Positions 14,856 through 23,673 of a stretch of 64,000 bases of DNA are shown in pieces. Origin of the DNA: UBA7672 sp965279205 (lineage in GTDB: Bacteria; Pseudomonadota; Alphaproteobacteria; Caulobacterales; Hyphomonadaceae); NCBI GenBank assembly GCA_965279205.1, contig OZ257144.1, positions 248,001 to 312,000 on the forward strand, in the 5' to 3' direction. A model generated the notes under the pieces. It did not search any database. It was given only the letters and a program-made list of their open reading frames with translations, and was not told where the DNA came from. Each line of letters starts with the position of its first letter. Position 1 is the stretch's first letter. Position numbers and translations under genes: made by a program.

Positions 14856-17237
14856 CTACTGGGCCGGAGCGTTCGCCAGATTCAGCATTTTGCCCCCGCA
14901 AGGCCGTGAACACATGCCGTCCGAACCAGCGATCGGCGTCGTTCCCGGATAGCTTGTGCATTTCCCGGAACATTGCAAATCAGTCCGCGGCATCGATGAG
15001 GCCAGCAGCTTGTTGCGCAGATCCGAAGGCACTGCCGAAGGGTATTTCGCCTTCAGAAGCGCCAGCGCCGCCGAGACATGCGGCGCCGCCATCGATGTGC
15101 CGTTCTCGTAGGAATAGTAGCACTGCGAGACCTGCGTTGTCGGCTTCGCCGGGTCGTAGCAGTTCTTCGAGAACTTGGTGGAGAGCACGCCGTCCGGACG
15201 GCCGTCCTTGTCATCGTCGCGTGTCATATCGCCGCCCGGCGCCATGATCGTGACCTTCGGTCCGAAGTTGGAATACGGCGTCAGCACGCCCCGCGCATCG
15301 TTGGCGGCGACAGAGATGACATTGTCGCATCCGCCGGGGGCGAAATATTTTGCATCGACGCGGGCATTGCCAGCCGCTGCGACGACGACAGCGCCGGCGG
15401 CGACTGCGTCATTGATCGCCGACTGCATCGAGGCAGGGCAGGGCTCGAACAGGCCGATCGACAAGTTGATGATGTCGGCCGGGTGCGAGTTCCAGATTTC
15501 CTTGCCCTGCAGGTCGCGCGCCGGAACAGTGCCAGCCGCCCAGCGGATCGCGTCGTTGATGTCCGACAGCTTGCCGCCGCAACGGCCAAGCGCACGAACA
15601 GGAACGATGGTCACATCCCACGCGCCGCCTGCGACGCCGGCTGCATTGTTGGTCGAGGCAACGCCGATCGTGCCGGAGACGTGCGTGCCGTGGAACGTGT
15701 CTGACGTGTTGGCGTCGTTCGGATCGCACTTGTCGCCAGGATCGTTAGGATCGGCGTCGCGGCCATCGCTGTCATTGCCCATCATCGGGTCGGAAACCAT
15801 GTCGTAGCCCGGCGCGAGATTGGCCGAGCCCTTGATGTCCGGGTGGTTCATCTGGATGCCAGTATCGACGACAGCCACGGTGACCTTGCGCGATCCCGTG
15901 TCCTTCGTCCTTGCCCAGAAGCCGCTGAAGCCAGAGCCGCCAGCCGATTGGCCTGCGGCCACGCCATTGTCCTTGAAGTGCCATTGCAGGCCGAACAACG
16001 GGTCGTTGGGCTTGAAGCCAATGGCGGTGACCGGCTTGGGCTTGTCAGGCTTTCTCAGCATCTGGTTGGTGAAGATGTAGTCCTTCTCGACATATTCGTA
16101 GTCACCGGTCTGACGCAGCACCTTCACGACGCATTCGGTCGCGAGCACGGGGTCCTGCTTCATCTTTTCCATGTCGGGCGTGCCCGAGCACTCTTCGGCG
16201 GCCTTCTGCTTTTTCGGCGCGAACAGGGCTCGCATCGCGTCGACCTTTGTGGGGTCGATCCGGTTGAGGCGAAGCTGGGTCGGGTTGACGCCGATCGTGA
16301 TGCGCATCTGTCCGCCTTCGCCGGGCGTGACGATGCCGGAGAGGCCCATCTGTTCGATCTGCTTGCCAAGCTTGTCGCGGGCCGTGATGGCGACATCGAC
16401 ATTGAGCTTGGAGCGAACGGCCAGCAGTTTCGGGATCGGCGCTTTCTCATCAGAGGCCTTGCGCGAGATGTCGTCGCCGACCGACTGGGCCGTCTTGGTG
16501 TTGGCGGCGATCGCCTGTTCGCCGGACTGGCGCGCGATGCGCAGCGAGTTCTTGTCGACGGCTACGCCGGAATCGCGCACGGCCTGCTGCAGCGCCTTGG
16601 GCGCGACGACTTCCGCCTGCTGCTTGAGCTCGACGGCGGTCGGCAGCTTGACCATCGGTGCGCGCACCGGGGCCTTGATGTTGGGCCTGGAGGCGACGGA
16701 CGGCGCGCCGTCGGCAGTGCCGCGTGACTCAACGGTAGTGGCTGACTTGGCGGCTGTTGGGGCCTCGGCCACAGGCGGACCAGCTGGCGCCGCAGCCGAT
16801 TCGGGCAGGGGCGCGCTTTCGGTATTGAGTGTTGAGGCCGCCTCGGCGGCTGTTTCCGGCGAGGTAGGCTGCGCAGCGGCGAGATCGAACGTCTCCGGCT
16901 CGAGGACCGGCTCCACCATCTGCACCTTGGGCATGGCGATAACCGAACCCACAGCGAAGAAGCTTTGCGTCTGAAGCAGTTCTTCCAGGCTGACGGGCGG
17001 CAGCTCCACCGCAGCTTGGGTGACGCCGAAAAGGGCGCGGGCCTCGACAGGAGCTGATTCGAGAAGATCGACCTCGGGAGCTGCTGCGGTCTCGATCTGT
17101 CCACCGCTGATCTGTTTCAGCACGTCGCCGGTAAGCTTTGCGAACTCGTCCAGGCGGCCCTGAGCGCCATCGCAGGCCGAAAGCGTGACCAGCGCCGCCC
17201 CCATGGCGAGCCATGTCGCATACCGTTTCGCAGCCAT
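14856..17237 (-). CDS. S8 family (subtilisin-like) serine peptidase lipoprotein
   Basis: A 793-residue protease starting at ATG 17237, preceded by a strong GAGGTGGGG site. Lipobox LSAC puts the lipid on Cys 22. Residues 50-215 are Ala/Pro/Glu-rich, residues 220-390 resemble a propeptide (ending YEYVEKDYIF), and the catalytic domain covers about 410-750. The triad is intact: Asp 458 (VAVVDTG), His 516 (HGTHVSG), Ser 715 (NGTSMAAPH), with oxyanion Asn 624 (AAGN). An Asp-rich loop (residues 488-508) may bind calcium. A Cys-rich tail (CSGKC, CSRPC) closes the protein. It probably degrades or processes proteins at the cell surface. Confidence 0.93.
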   Translation of the reverse strand: MAAKRYATWLAMGAALVTLSACDGAQGRLDEFAKLTGDVLKQISGGQIETAAAPEVDLLESAPVEARALFGVTQAAVELPPVSLEELLQTQSFFAVGSVIAMPKVQMVEPVLEPETFDLAAAQPTSPETAAEAASTLNTESAPLPESAAAPAGPPVAEAPTAAKSATTVESRGTADGAPSVASRPNIKAPVRAPMVKLPTAVELKQQAEVVAPKALQQAVRDSGVAVDKNSLRIARQSGEQAIAANTKTAQSVGDDISRKASDEKAPIPKLLAVRSKLNVDVAITARDKLGKQIEQMGLSGIVTPGEGGQMRITIGVNPTQLRLNRIDPTKVDAMRALFAPKKQKAAEECSGTPDMEKMKQDPVLATECVVKVLRQTGDYEYVEKDYIFTNQMLRKPDKPKPVTAIGFKPNDPLFGLQWHFKDNGVAAGQSAGGSGFSGFWARTKDTGSRKVTVAVVDTGIQMNHPDIKGSANLAPGYDMVSDPMMGNDSDGRDADPNDPGDKCDPNDANTSDTFHGTHVSGTIGVASTNNAAGVAGGAWDVTIVPVRALGRCGGKLSDINDAIRWAAGTVPARDLQGKEIWNSHPADIINLSIGLFEPCPASMQSAINDAVAAGAVVVAAAGNARVDAKYFAPGGCDNVISVAANDARGVLTPYSNFGPKVTIMAPGGDMTRDDDKDGRPDGVLSTKFSKNCYDPAKPTTQVSQCYYSYENGTSMAAPHVSAALALLKAKYPSAVPSDLRNKLLASSMPRTDLQCSGKCTSYPGTTPIAGSDGMCSRPCGGKMLNLANAPAQ

Positions 17238-17508
17238 ACCCCACCTCACGCCATTTCAACCGTTATGGCGGGTGTTTACCATGCCAATGCCGGGTGGCGA
17301 ATGCTTTGAACGCAGGGCGGGGGAACTCCCCGGTTCCCGTTCGCCCGATATGATTAAGGCGCATCGCCCCAATTGGTCCCCAAAGGGCCCCATCGCCGCC
17401 CAACGCCGGCGCAACCGGGGGCGCTCTCATTCGTTCTGGGAGCGGCGGAATGATCCGCAAAAAAGCCGGTGACGTAGAGACCGGCACGCAGAATGCAGGA
17501 CGGTCAAG

Positions 17509-17655
17509 ATGACTGGCGGCGCAAACAGCAAGTTCTTCTCGCGAATAGTGGTAGTGGCCCTCGTGGCGCTCGCTCTCGCAGGGTGCGCGGCGATGCTAAC
17601 CCAAGGCGACAAATCCCTATTTGCCGACGTGTCCTACTCGGACCTCTCCCGGTAG
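17509..17655 (+). CDS. Very small lipoprotein, 48 aa
   Basis: ATG 17509 opens a 48-codon frame: a basic start, a hydrophobic stretch IVVVALVALALAGC with lipobox ALAGC (Cys 26), and a mature part of 23 residues ending in DVSYSDLSR. The hydrophobic/lipobox organisation is unlikely by chance. AGGA lies about 11 bases before the start. It precedes the sirtuin gene on the same strand. Function unknown. Confidence 0.5.
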   Translation: MTGGANSKFFSRIVVVALVALALAGCAAMLTQGDKSLFADVSYSDLSR

Positions 17656-17752
17656 ACCCGGCTTAAACCTCGTTTCCACACATCACAGGCTATACCTGCT
17701 CAATATTGCGGCGCGCTTCGGGGCTATGTATGCCCCTGCGCGGGAGCGGCTC

Positions 17753-18472
17753 ATGAGCTACAAGAGCATCGTGGTCCTGACAGGCGCCGGCGTGTCCGCA
17801 GAAAGCGGCATGGGTACATTCCGCGACAAGGACGGCATCTGGACAAGGCATCGTCTTGAAGATGTCGCGACCCCTGAGGGGTTCGCGCGCAATCCCCGCC
17901 TGGTGCATGATTTCTACAATGCCCGACGTCGCGCCCTGCGCGATGCGCAGCCCAACCCTGCGCACTTTGCGCTGGCGCGCCTGGAACAGACGCTGAGGAA
18001 GGCTGGCAGCGAGCTGATGCTGGTCACCCAGAATGTCGACAACCTGCACGAGAAGGCCGGGTCGCATTCGCTCCTGCACATGCATGGCGAGCTCTCTCGC
18101 GTGATGTGTTCGGCGTGCGGGACAAAGGGCGTGTGGGACGAGGATCTGTTCACCAACACCGAGTGCTGGCGCTGTGGAGCGCCTGGAGCGCTTCGGCCCG
18201 ATGTCATCTGGTTTGGCGAGATGCCCTACGGCATGGACGACATCTATGGCCGGCTGGGGTCGTGCGACCTGTTCGTGTCGATCGGCACGTCGGGCGAGGT
18301 CTATCCGGCAGCGGGGTTTGTGCACGAAGCGCGGCTGGCGGGAGCGCATACGGTCGAGCTCAATCTCGAGCCATCCACCCATGCGCGCACGTTCACCGAG
18401 GGCCGCTATGGCCCGGCGACGCAGATTGTCGACGAATGGGTGACAGACCTCATCCGCAGGATCGAGCTCTAG
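17753..18472 (+). CDS. cobB: NAD-dependent protein deacylase (sirtuin, CobB type)
   Basis: A 239-residue sirtuin that removes acyl groups from lysines using NAD. Motifs: GAGVSAESGMGTFRD (residues 11-25), TQNVDNLH (92-99), catalytic His 111 in HGE, and a complete zinc ribbon Cys 119/122 and Cys 138/141. The pair Tyr 55/Arg 58 (FYNARRR) is the acyl-pocket signature of class III sirtuins, which favour succinyl/malonyl as well as acetyl lysine. I chose ATG 17753, preceded by GGGAG. Its stop shares CTAG with the convergent TetR gene. Confidence 0.95.
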   Translation: MSYKSIVVLTGAGVSAESGMGTFRDKDGIWTRHRLEDVATPEGFARNPRLVHDFYNARRRALRDAQPNPAHFALARLEQTLRKAGSELMLVTQNVDNLHEKAGSHSLLHMHGELSRVMCSACGTKGVWDEDLFTNTECWRCGAPGALRPDVIWFGEMPYGMDDIYGRLGSCDLFVSIGTSGEVYPAAGFVHEARLAGAHTVELNLEPSTHARTFTEGRYGPATQIVDEWVTDLIRRIEL

Positions 18473-19125
18473 GTGGGCTGTTTCCGATAAGCCTTGAGCA
18501 GCAGCGTCACCACGCGTTTGGCTTCGGCCGCGATCTTTGATTGCGGTAGCGGCGCCGCAGCCCCTACCAGCGCCCGGAAATAGAGATCGCCGCGCAGAAG
18601 TCCGATGAAGTCGGCAGCGAAGCGGTCATAGTCGGAAACGTGAATCCGGCCCTCCTTTGCCAGTTTCCAGCCCAGCGCCTTGACGATTTTGAGGCTGGCG
18701 GCTCGCGTTATCTGGTCGAACAGTTTGCCGATCTCGGGAAAACGCGGGCTGGCGGCGGCGACGATGCGCATCAGGTCGATCGATTCCGGCCGCATGATCG
18801 CGGCAAGCACAGCCTCGGCATGGCGGACCAGCATGGGTTCGGCGTCGATCCGGCCTGTGGGCAGGCCTTCCGGCAGGTTCTCGCGGCAGCCCCATGCCAG
18901 CAGGGCGCGGAAAAGATGCGCCTTGTCGGAATAGCGCTCGTAGAGCGTCCGCTTCGACACACCGGCGGCCACGGCTATCTCGGCCATGGTTGCGCCATCG
19001 AAGCCCTTAGCGGCGAAGGCATCGAAGGCCGCGGCTAGAACCTTCTCGTCCCAGGGATCTGGCAGGCGCGCCAGCCAGTCCGGCCGGCCTTCGAGTTTCG
19101 AAGGTGTTACCTTTGCCCGCTTCAT
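18469..19125 (-). CDS. TetR family transcriptional regulator
   Basis: A 218-residue repressor-type protein. The N-terminal helix-turn-helix is visible as ATMAEIAVAAGVSKRTLYERYSDKAHLF (about residues 41-68). The C-terminal part (MRIVAAASPRFPEIGKLFDQI) is the TetR/AcrR ligand domain with the C-terminal arrangement seen in fatty-acid or xenobiotic regulators. Start ATG 19125. A near-perfect 36-base palindrome lies between this gene and the divergent hydrolase gene, so autoregulation and control of the hydrolase are likely. Confidence 0.9.
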   Translation of the reverse strand: MKRAKVTPSKLEGRPDWLARLPDPWDEKVLAAAFDAFAAKGFDGATMAEIAVAAGVSKRTLYERYSDKAHLFRALLAWGCRENLPEGLPTGRIDAEPMLVRHAEAVLAAIMRPESIDLMRIVAAASPRFPEIGKLFDQITRAASLKIVKALGWKLAKEGRIHVSDYDRFAADFIGLLRGDLYFRALVGAAAPLPQSKIAAEAKRVVTLLLKAYRKQPT

Positions 19126-19153
19126 GCCGTTGACTCCTTCGAAAGGTTCTATA

Positions 19154-19189
19154 GAAAACCAAACAGTTTTGCAAAACCATTTGGTTTTC
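19154..19189. promoter_or_regulatory. TetR operator, 36-base near-perfect palindrome
   Basis: Outer arms GAAAACCAAA and TTTGGTTTTC flank a symmetric core TTTTGCAAAA; only two symmetric position pairs deviate. It lies 28 bases from the TetR ATG and 3 bases from the hydrolase ATG. The region is also AT-rich compared with the surrounding sequence, as expected for overlapping promoters. Confidence 0.88.
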
Positions 19190-19192
19190 ACG

Positions 19193-20269
19193 ATGAACAT
19201 TCTTGTTGGTATCGGGCTATTTCTCGTTGCTCTTGGATGGGTCCTGTTCGGCGTGAACCGCCGGGCCTTCGCGTGGAGCTCGCCAGCTCCGGCGCCTGAT
19301 GAAAGGCGAGGGGACGCCACGCGCTCCACCGTTTACATTCCAGCAAGGTCCGGCGAGCGCATCGAAGGCTGGCTTTATCATCCGGGCGGCGCGGCGTGTC
19401 CCGTGGTGCTGATGGCGCCGGGGCTGGCTGGAACCAAGGAAGGACCGCTCGAACGCTTTGCCTGGGGCTTTGCAGAGGCCGGGTTCGCTGTCCTGTCGTT
19501 CGACTTCCGCAGTTTTGGCGGCAGCGAAGGCGCGCCGCGCCACAATATCGATCTGCGTGCGCAAGTGGCCGACTATGAAGACGTCATCAGCCACATCCGG
19601 GCAGGGCGCGTGGCGGGCGTCGATCCGGCCCGGATAGCGCTGTGGGGAACAAGCTTCTCCGGCGCCTCGTCGATATGCGCGTCAGTCCAGACGCCCGTCG
19701 AGGCGATCGTGCTCAACGTTCCCTATCTCGGCCGGCCGGGAAGCAAGCCGGGCATCGTCCAGATGGCAGGTTATTTCACTCTCGTTCTGGCGGAGATGAC
19801 TGGCGATGCGATTGCTCGCCTGCTCGGCGTCCGGCTCGATCCGGTCTACATCACGGCGTATTGCCTTCCGGGCGAGCGAGCGTTTGCGCCCAGCCGCGAT
19901 TGTCCGTCGCGATCGACCGGGATGTCGCCGCATCCGTTCTGGGCGCTGCTTCCGGAAGCGTATCGTGGCGGATGGAGCAATCGCTTCCTTGTTCGCGGCC
20001 TGCAGCATCTCGACGCGATCGATCCGGCCAAGGCGCTGGCGGAAACGCCGGCACCCGTTCTGGTCGTTGCGGCGGTGAAGGACGACATGATCCGTATCGA
20101 GGATACGCAGGACATCTGTTCTGCCGCGAAAGGCGCACGGCTCATCCAGATAGATGCAGGGCATTTCGATCCCTATGTCGATCCGTACTTCGGGCCGAAC
20201 CTTGCGACCCAGATCGCGTTTCTTCGCGAAGCGCTTGGCATGGACGCACAGAAAGCCGCCGCTATCTGA
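19193..20269 (+). CDS. Alpha/beta hydrolase, membrane-anchored
   Basis: A 358-residue protein with an N-terminal hydrophobic helix (NILVGIGLFLVALGWVLFG). The hydrolase core shows the oxyanion region VVLMAPGLAGTKEG, the nucleophile elbow LWGTSFSG (Ser in G-T-S-F-S-G) and DAGHFDPY with the catalytic His; the acid is probably in VAAVKDDMI. It is similar to acetyl-xylan-esterase/dienelactone hydrolase-like proteins. ATG 19193 starts three bases after the TetR operator with no ribosome site, so the mRNA may be leaderless. A longer frame from 18986 would read through the operator and is rejected. Substrate unknown. Confidence 0.86.
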   Translation: MNILVGIGLFLVALGWVLFGVNRRAFAWSSPAPAPDERRGDATRSTVYIPARSGERIEGWLYHPGGAACPVVLMAPGLAGTKEGPLERFAWGFAEAGFAVLSFDFRSFGGSEGAPRHNIDLRAQVADYEDVISHIRAGRVAGVDPARIALWGTSFSGASSICASVQTPVEAIVLNVPYLGRPGSKPGIVQMAGYFTLVLAEMTGDAIARLLGVRLDPVYITAYCLPGERAFAPSRDCPSRSTGMSPHPFWALLPEAYRGGWSNRFLVRGLQHLDAIDPAKALAETPAPVLVVAAVKDDMIRIEDTQDICSAAKGARLIQIDAGHFDPYVDPYFGPNLATQIAFLREALGMDAQKAAAI

Positions 20270-20273
20270 CGGA

Positions 20274-20693
20274 TCAGTCTTCTCCGAGCGCCGCATCCAT
20301 CTCCTCGTCGGACCAGCCGAAATGGTGGCCGAGTTCATGGACAACGACGTGCGCCACGAGTTCTTCCAGCGTGATGTCGCCCGTCGCTGCCCATTCATCG
20401 ATGATCGGCAGGCGATAGAGCCAGACCATGGGTGGGATCTGCGACGGCGCCGAAGGCGTCTCCAGCGTCATCGCCACGCCGGAATAGAGGCCGGTAAGGT
20501 CGTACGGGCTCTCGATCTTCATCGTCTCGAGGGTTTCCGCGTCGGCAAAGTCCTCGACCTTGATCGCCACAGCCTTTGCATGCGTGCGGAACGGCTCATC
20601 CAGCGCATCGAGAGCGTTGCGGGCCATTTCCGCGATATCGTCGAGGGAAGGGGCAGGCCCCCAGGCGGTTCGGACAGGCTGATCAGCGCTCAT
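20274..20693 (-). CDS. Metallopeptidase family protein (HExxH, short zincin)
   Basis: A 139-residue acidic protein of the small bacterial zincin family (formerly DUF1025). The zinc motif is VVVHELGHHFGWSDEEMD near residues 118-135, with HELGH as HExxH. PPMVWLYRLPIIDEWA upstream and the typical ending DAALGED match the family. Many alphaproteobacteria carry one; substrate and regulation are unknown. ATG 20693 is used; the ATG 48 bases upstream adds a basic stretch not seen in relatives. Confidence 0.88.
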   Translation of the reverse strand: MSADQPVRTAWGPAPSLDDIAEMARNALDALDEPFRTHAKAVAIKVEDFADAETLETMKIESPYDLTGLYSGVAMTLETPSAPSQIPPMVWLYRLPIIDEWAATGDITLEELVAHVVVHELGHHFGWSDEEMDAALGED

Positions 20694-20825
20694 GGCATGC
20701 TTGTAATGCACGCGACGCTGCGGCGGAACCGCGCTTGCCACCCCCTAATGCGCGTACGGGGCTTCACTTTTCGCTTGTGACGCGCTTTGTAGCCGGCTGT
20801 CGAATCCCCTGGAGCCTGGTCCGCC

Positions 20826-21647
20826 ATGTCCTTCGAAGGTCTGCGCAATTTCGCCACCACGCTGCGTATCTACCAGCGCAACGTCCAGGACCGGAAATGG
20901 GAGCCGGAAGCCCCCTACATGAAGGAGGTGGTGAAGCCGGGCGACATCTGCCTGCACTTCGGCGGCTCCGACGGGCGGCACTCCTACCTCATGTCCCAGC
21001 AGATCGGGCCCGAGGGCAAAGTCCACGTCTACGAACCCTCGAACTATTCCTATGCCATCATGAGCCGGCTGATCCGCTGGCATCGTCTCAAGAATGTGAC
21101 GCCGCACAACGCCGCGATCGGATCGTCGGAAGGCAGCATGATCCTGTCCGTGCCGCGCAAGATGTCGGGTCACCTTGGCCGCGCCTACGGGGTGGTGACG
21201 GACAAGGGCGGTTCGGCTTCCGACGAGAAGCTCGCAACCGGCAACCGCACCGAGTTTGTCGACCAGCCGACCGCGGTCGTCTCGCTTGATGGCCTGATGG
21301 CCGCCGAGAAGCTGCCGCGCGTCGACTTCATCCGCTGCGATGTCGAAGGCGCCGAGATCCGCTTCATCGAGGGCGGCCGCAAGACGATCGAGCGCGATCT
21401 GCCGAGCATCCTGATCGAGATCCATCCGTTCTCGCTGCAGCGCAACTTTGGTTCGTCGGGCGAAGCAGTGCGCGACTATTTCACCGGTCTCGGCTATCGC
21501 ATGTGGCAGCTTAACGACGACAACACGCACATGTTCGAGTCGACCCAGATCGATCCCAAGCGCCGCTGGAAGGATTATTTCCTGATCCATCCCAAGCGCG
21601 GGCCCGGCCTGCCGGACGGCATGTTCAAGAAGGCGTTCGCGTCCTAG
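20826..21647 (+). CDS. FkbM family methyltransferase
   Basis: A 273-residue SAM-dependent methyltransferase of the FkbM family. Visible family marks are DICLHFGGSDGRHS (motif I-like, Gly-rich), GKVHVYEPS with the acidic Glu, NAAIGSSEG, FIRCDVEGAEIRFIEGG and ILIEIHPFSL. Such enzymes usually O-methylate sugars or polyketide groups. The context (MFS transporter on the other strand) does not reveal the substrate. Its stop overlaps the MFS stop in CTAG. Confidence 0.9.
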   Translation: MSFEGLRNFATTLRIYQRNVQDRKWEPEAPYMKEVVKPGDICLHFGGSDGRHSYLMSQQIGPEGKVHVYEPSNYSYAIMSRLIRWHRLKNVTPHNAAIGSSEGSMILSVPRKMSGHLGRAYGVVTDKGGSASDEKLATGNRTEFVDQPTAVVSLDGLMAAEKLPRVDFIRCDVEGAEIRFIEGGRKTIERDLPSILIEIHPFSLQRNFGSSGEAVRDYFTGLGYRMWQLNDDNTHMFESTQIDPKRRWKDYFLIHPKRGPGLPDGMFKKAFAS

Positions 21648-23005
21648 GACACCGGCGCCGGCTCACGCCGCTTCATCGTAGCAACCAGCACCAGCACGCC
21701 GCCGAGCGCTGCGCCAGCAGCGAGCGTCAGGAATGCTGCGTCGGCATTGCCGCCATTGGCGTCGCGGATGCGGCCGATCAGGTCCGGTCCGAAATGGCCG
21801 CCGAGATTCCCGATCGAGTTAATCCAGGCGATGCCGGCTGCTGCTGCGGCGCCTGACAGAAGCGAAGTCGGGATCGACCAGAACGTCACCACCCAGCACA
21901 GCGCTCCACAGCACACGATGGTCAGAGCAGCCAGCTGCAGCACAGGCTGCCCGTCGATCGTCGCCAGCATCACCATGCCGACAACGCACATCCCGAAGCC
22001 GCCCGCCGTATGCCAGCGCCGCTCGCCTGTACGGTCGGAATTCCACGCCCACAGCACCTGAACGACAGCGGTGACGCCCCACGGGATCATGCTGAGCAGG
22101 CCGACCATGAAGAAGTCGGTTGACCCGACGCCGAACTCCGAGATCAGCGTCGGCATCCAGAAATTGGTGGTGTAGAGGCACAGCGCGCCAGTGAAATAGA
22201 CGAGCCCGAACGCCCAGATGCGGATGTCGCCGAACACCTGCGCGATGCTGTGTTTGCTGTGCGCCTTGCCGGCTTCCTCCTCGGCGACACGCGCAAGAAC
22301 GAGGTCACGCTCTTTCGGGGTGAGCCACTTCGCGGTGCTAGGATGATCGGCAAGGAACAGGAAGATCACGACGCCCATCACGAGCGAGGGAATGCCTTCC
22401 AGCACGAACAGCCATTGCCAGCCCTGCAGGCCATTGGCGCCGTCCATGTATTGCAGGATTGCGCCCGACAGCGGCGAGCCGATGATGTTGGAAATCGCGA
22501 TCGCGGTCATGAACCACGCCACCATCTGCGCGCGGCGCGCCGCCGGGAACCAGTAGGTGAGGCAGAGGATCACACCGGGGAAGAAGCCTGCCTCGGCCGC
22601 GCCGAGGAAGAAGCGCAGCACGTAGAAGGTGAGCTGGTGATCGGTCAGTCCCAGAGCTGTCGAGACCGGTCCCCATGCGACCGAGCCGGTGAACACGAAC
22701 GCCGACGAGATCAGGCCCCAGGTGATCATGATCCGCGCGATCCAGATGCGCGCGCCGACTTTCCTGAGGATGAGATTGCTCGGCACCTCGAACACGAAAT
22801 AGCCGATGAAGAAAATGCCCGCGCCGAAGCCGTAGACGGCGTCGCTGAACTGCAGGTCCGCCGCCATCTGCAGCTTGGCGAAGCCGACGTTCACGCGATC
22901 GAGGAAGGCGACGATGTAGCCGAGAAAGAGCAGGGGAATGACCCGCCAGGCCACCTTGCGAAAGGTCGCAGCCTCGAATGGCGCGTCTGGCGCAGCGTCG
23001 GTCAT
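21644..23005 (-). CDS. MFS transporter, anion:cation symporter (ACS) type
   Basis: A 453-residue major facilitator protein with about 12 hydrophobic segments. The ACS signature is in the first helix: GYIVAFLDRVNVGFAKLQM. A large cytoplasmic loop sits between the halves (KEREL...AEEEAGKAHSKHS near residue 215). Members import organic anions such as tartrate, phthalate or allantoate with protons. ATG 23005 is used because helix 1 follows after about 20 residues; the longer frame would add 43 unrelated residues. It is divergent from mmcB with an inverted repeat in between. Confidence 0.92.
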   Translation of the reverse strand: MTDAAPDAPFEAATFRKVAWRVIPLLFLGYIVAFLDRVNVGFAKLQMAADLQFSDAVYGFGAGIFFIGYFVFEVPSNLILRKVGARIWIARIMITWGLISSAFVFTGSVAWGPVSTALGLTDHQLTFYVLRFFLGAAEAGFFPGVILCLTYWFPAARRAQMVAWFMTAIAISNIIGSPLSGAILQYMDGANGLQGWQWLFVLEGIPSLVMGVVIFLFLADHPSTAKWLTPKERDLVLARVAEEEAGKAHSKHSIAQVFGDIRIWAFGLVYFTGALCLYTTNFWMPTLISEFGVGSTDFFMVGLLSMIPWGVTAVVQVLWAWNSDRTGERRWHTAGGFGMCVVGMVMLATIDGQPVLQLAALTIVCCGALCWVVTFWSIPTSLLSGAAAAAGIAWINSIGNLGGHFGPDLIGRIRDANGGNADAAFLTLAAGAALGGVLVLVATMKRREPAPVS

Positions 23006-23068
23006 GGCGTCCCCGTCCGTTTTTGTTTTCGTGTTTCGCAGCAATCGCCAAAGGCTCCTGCAGGTCAA

Positions 23069-23094
23069 TTCGCGAGTCTGGTTGCCCTCGCGAA
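23069..23094. promoter_or_regulatory. Inverted repeat between MFS and mmcB genes
   Basis: TTCGCGAG (23069-23076) and CTCGCGAA (23087-23094) are perfect inverted repeats separated by ten bases. They lie 64 bases before the MFS ATG and 41 bases before the mmcB ATG. A dimeric regulator could bind here; no local regulator gene is adjacent. No GTTC-N7-GTTC alphaproteobacterial LexA box was found. Confidence 0.5.
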
Positions 23095-23134
23095 CCGGCG
23101 GCGCCATAAACGGTACGTAACAGGAACACCGCAA

Positions 23135-23650
23135 ATGGCCGTGCTTAACGCCCAGACCAGCTTCGTCCCTGGCTCGCAGGCCTTTGGCGATCCCGTGCCC
23201 GCGGGGCGCGCCGCCGAGATCGTGCGCGGCGCACAGCGCATGCTGGCCGAAATGGGACTGGCCTCGCTGACCGAGGTGACGCTGGCCAATGGCCGCCGCG
23301 CCGATGTGATGGCGATGGGGCCGAAGAACGAGGTTGTCATCGTCGAGGTGAAATCCTGCTTGCAGGATTTCGCGAGCGACCAGAAATGGTCCGAATACGC
23401 GCCCTACTGTGATCGCTTCTATTTCGCCGTGGATTGCGACTTTCCGAAGGAGCGCATACCGGACGACGTCGGGCTGATGGTGTGCGATGGCTTTGGCGGC
23501 GCGATCCTGCGCGAAGCGGCGCCGGCGCCTCTCGTAGCAGCGCGGCGCAAGGCCGTAACGCTTTCCTTTGCCCGGCTTGCCGCGGCCCGATTGATGCGTG
23601 CAGGCGAGAGCGCTGGCAATGCGTCCGCGTCCGAACCTGCCATCGACTGA
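23135..23650 (+). CDS. mmcB: MmcB family DNA repair protein (putative endonuclease)
   Basis: A 171-residue protein with a PD-(D/E)xK-like core: ADVMAMGPKNEVVIVEVKSCLQDFASDQKWSEY (residues 64-96) has the D...E-x-K arrangement of that nuclease fold. The MmcB family is SOS-induced in Caulobacter and protects against mitomycin C. ATG 23135 has AGGAA upstream; the much longer frame from 22250 is antisense to the MFS gene. The next gene starts 23 bases downstream and carries a clamp-binding motif, so the two may act together in repair. Confidence 0.9.
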   Translation: MAVLNAQTSFVPGSQAFGDPVPAGRAAEIVRGAQRMLAEMGLASLTEVTLANGRRADVMAMGPKNEVVIVEVKSCLQDFASDQKWSEYAPYCDRFYFAVDCDFPKERIPDDVGLMVCDGFGGAILREAAPAPLVAARRKAVTLSFARLAAARLMRAGESAGNASASEPAID

Positions 23651-23673
23651 TCCAGACGAGTATTGCGTTAGCC

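Noticed and set aside
23005..23135. LexA box for mmcB
   Set aside because: I looked for GTTC-N7-GTTC or its complement before mmcB and found none; only the unrelated TTCGCGAG inverted repeat is present.
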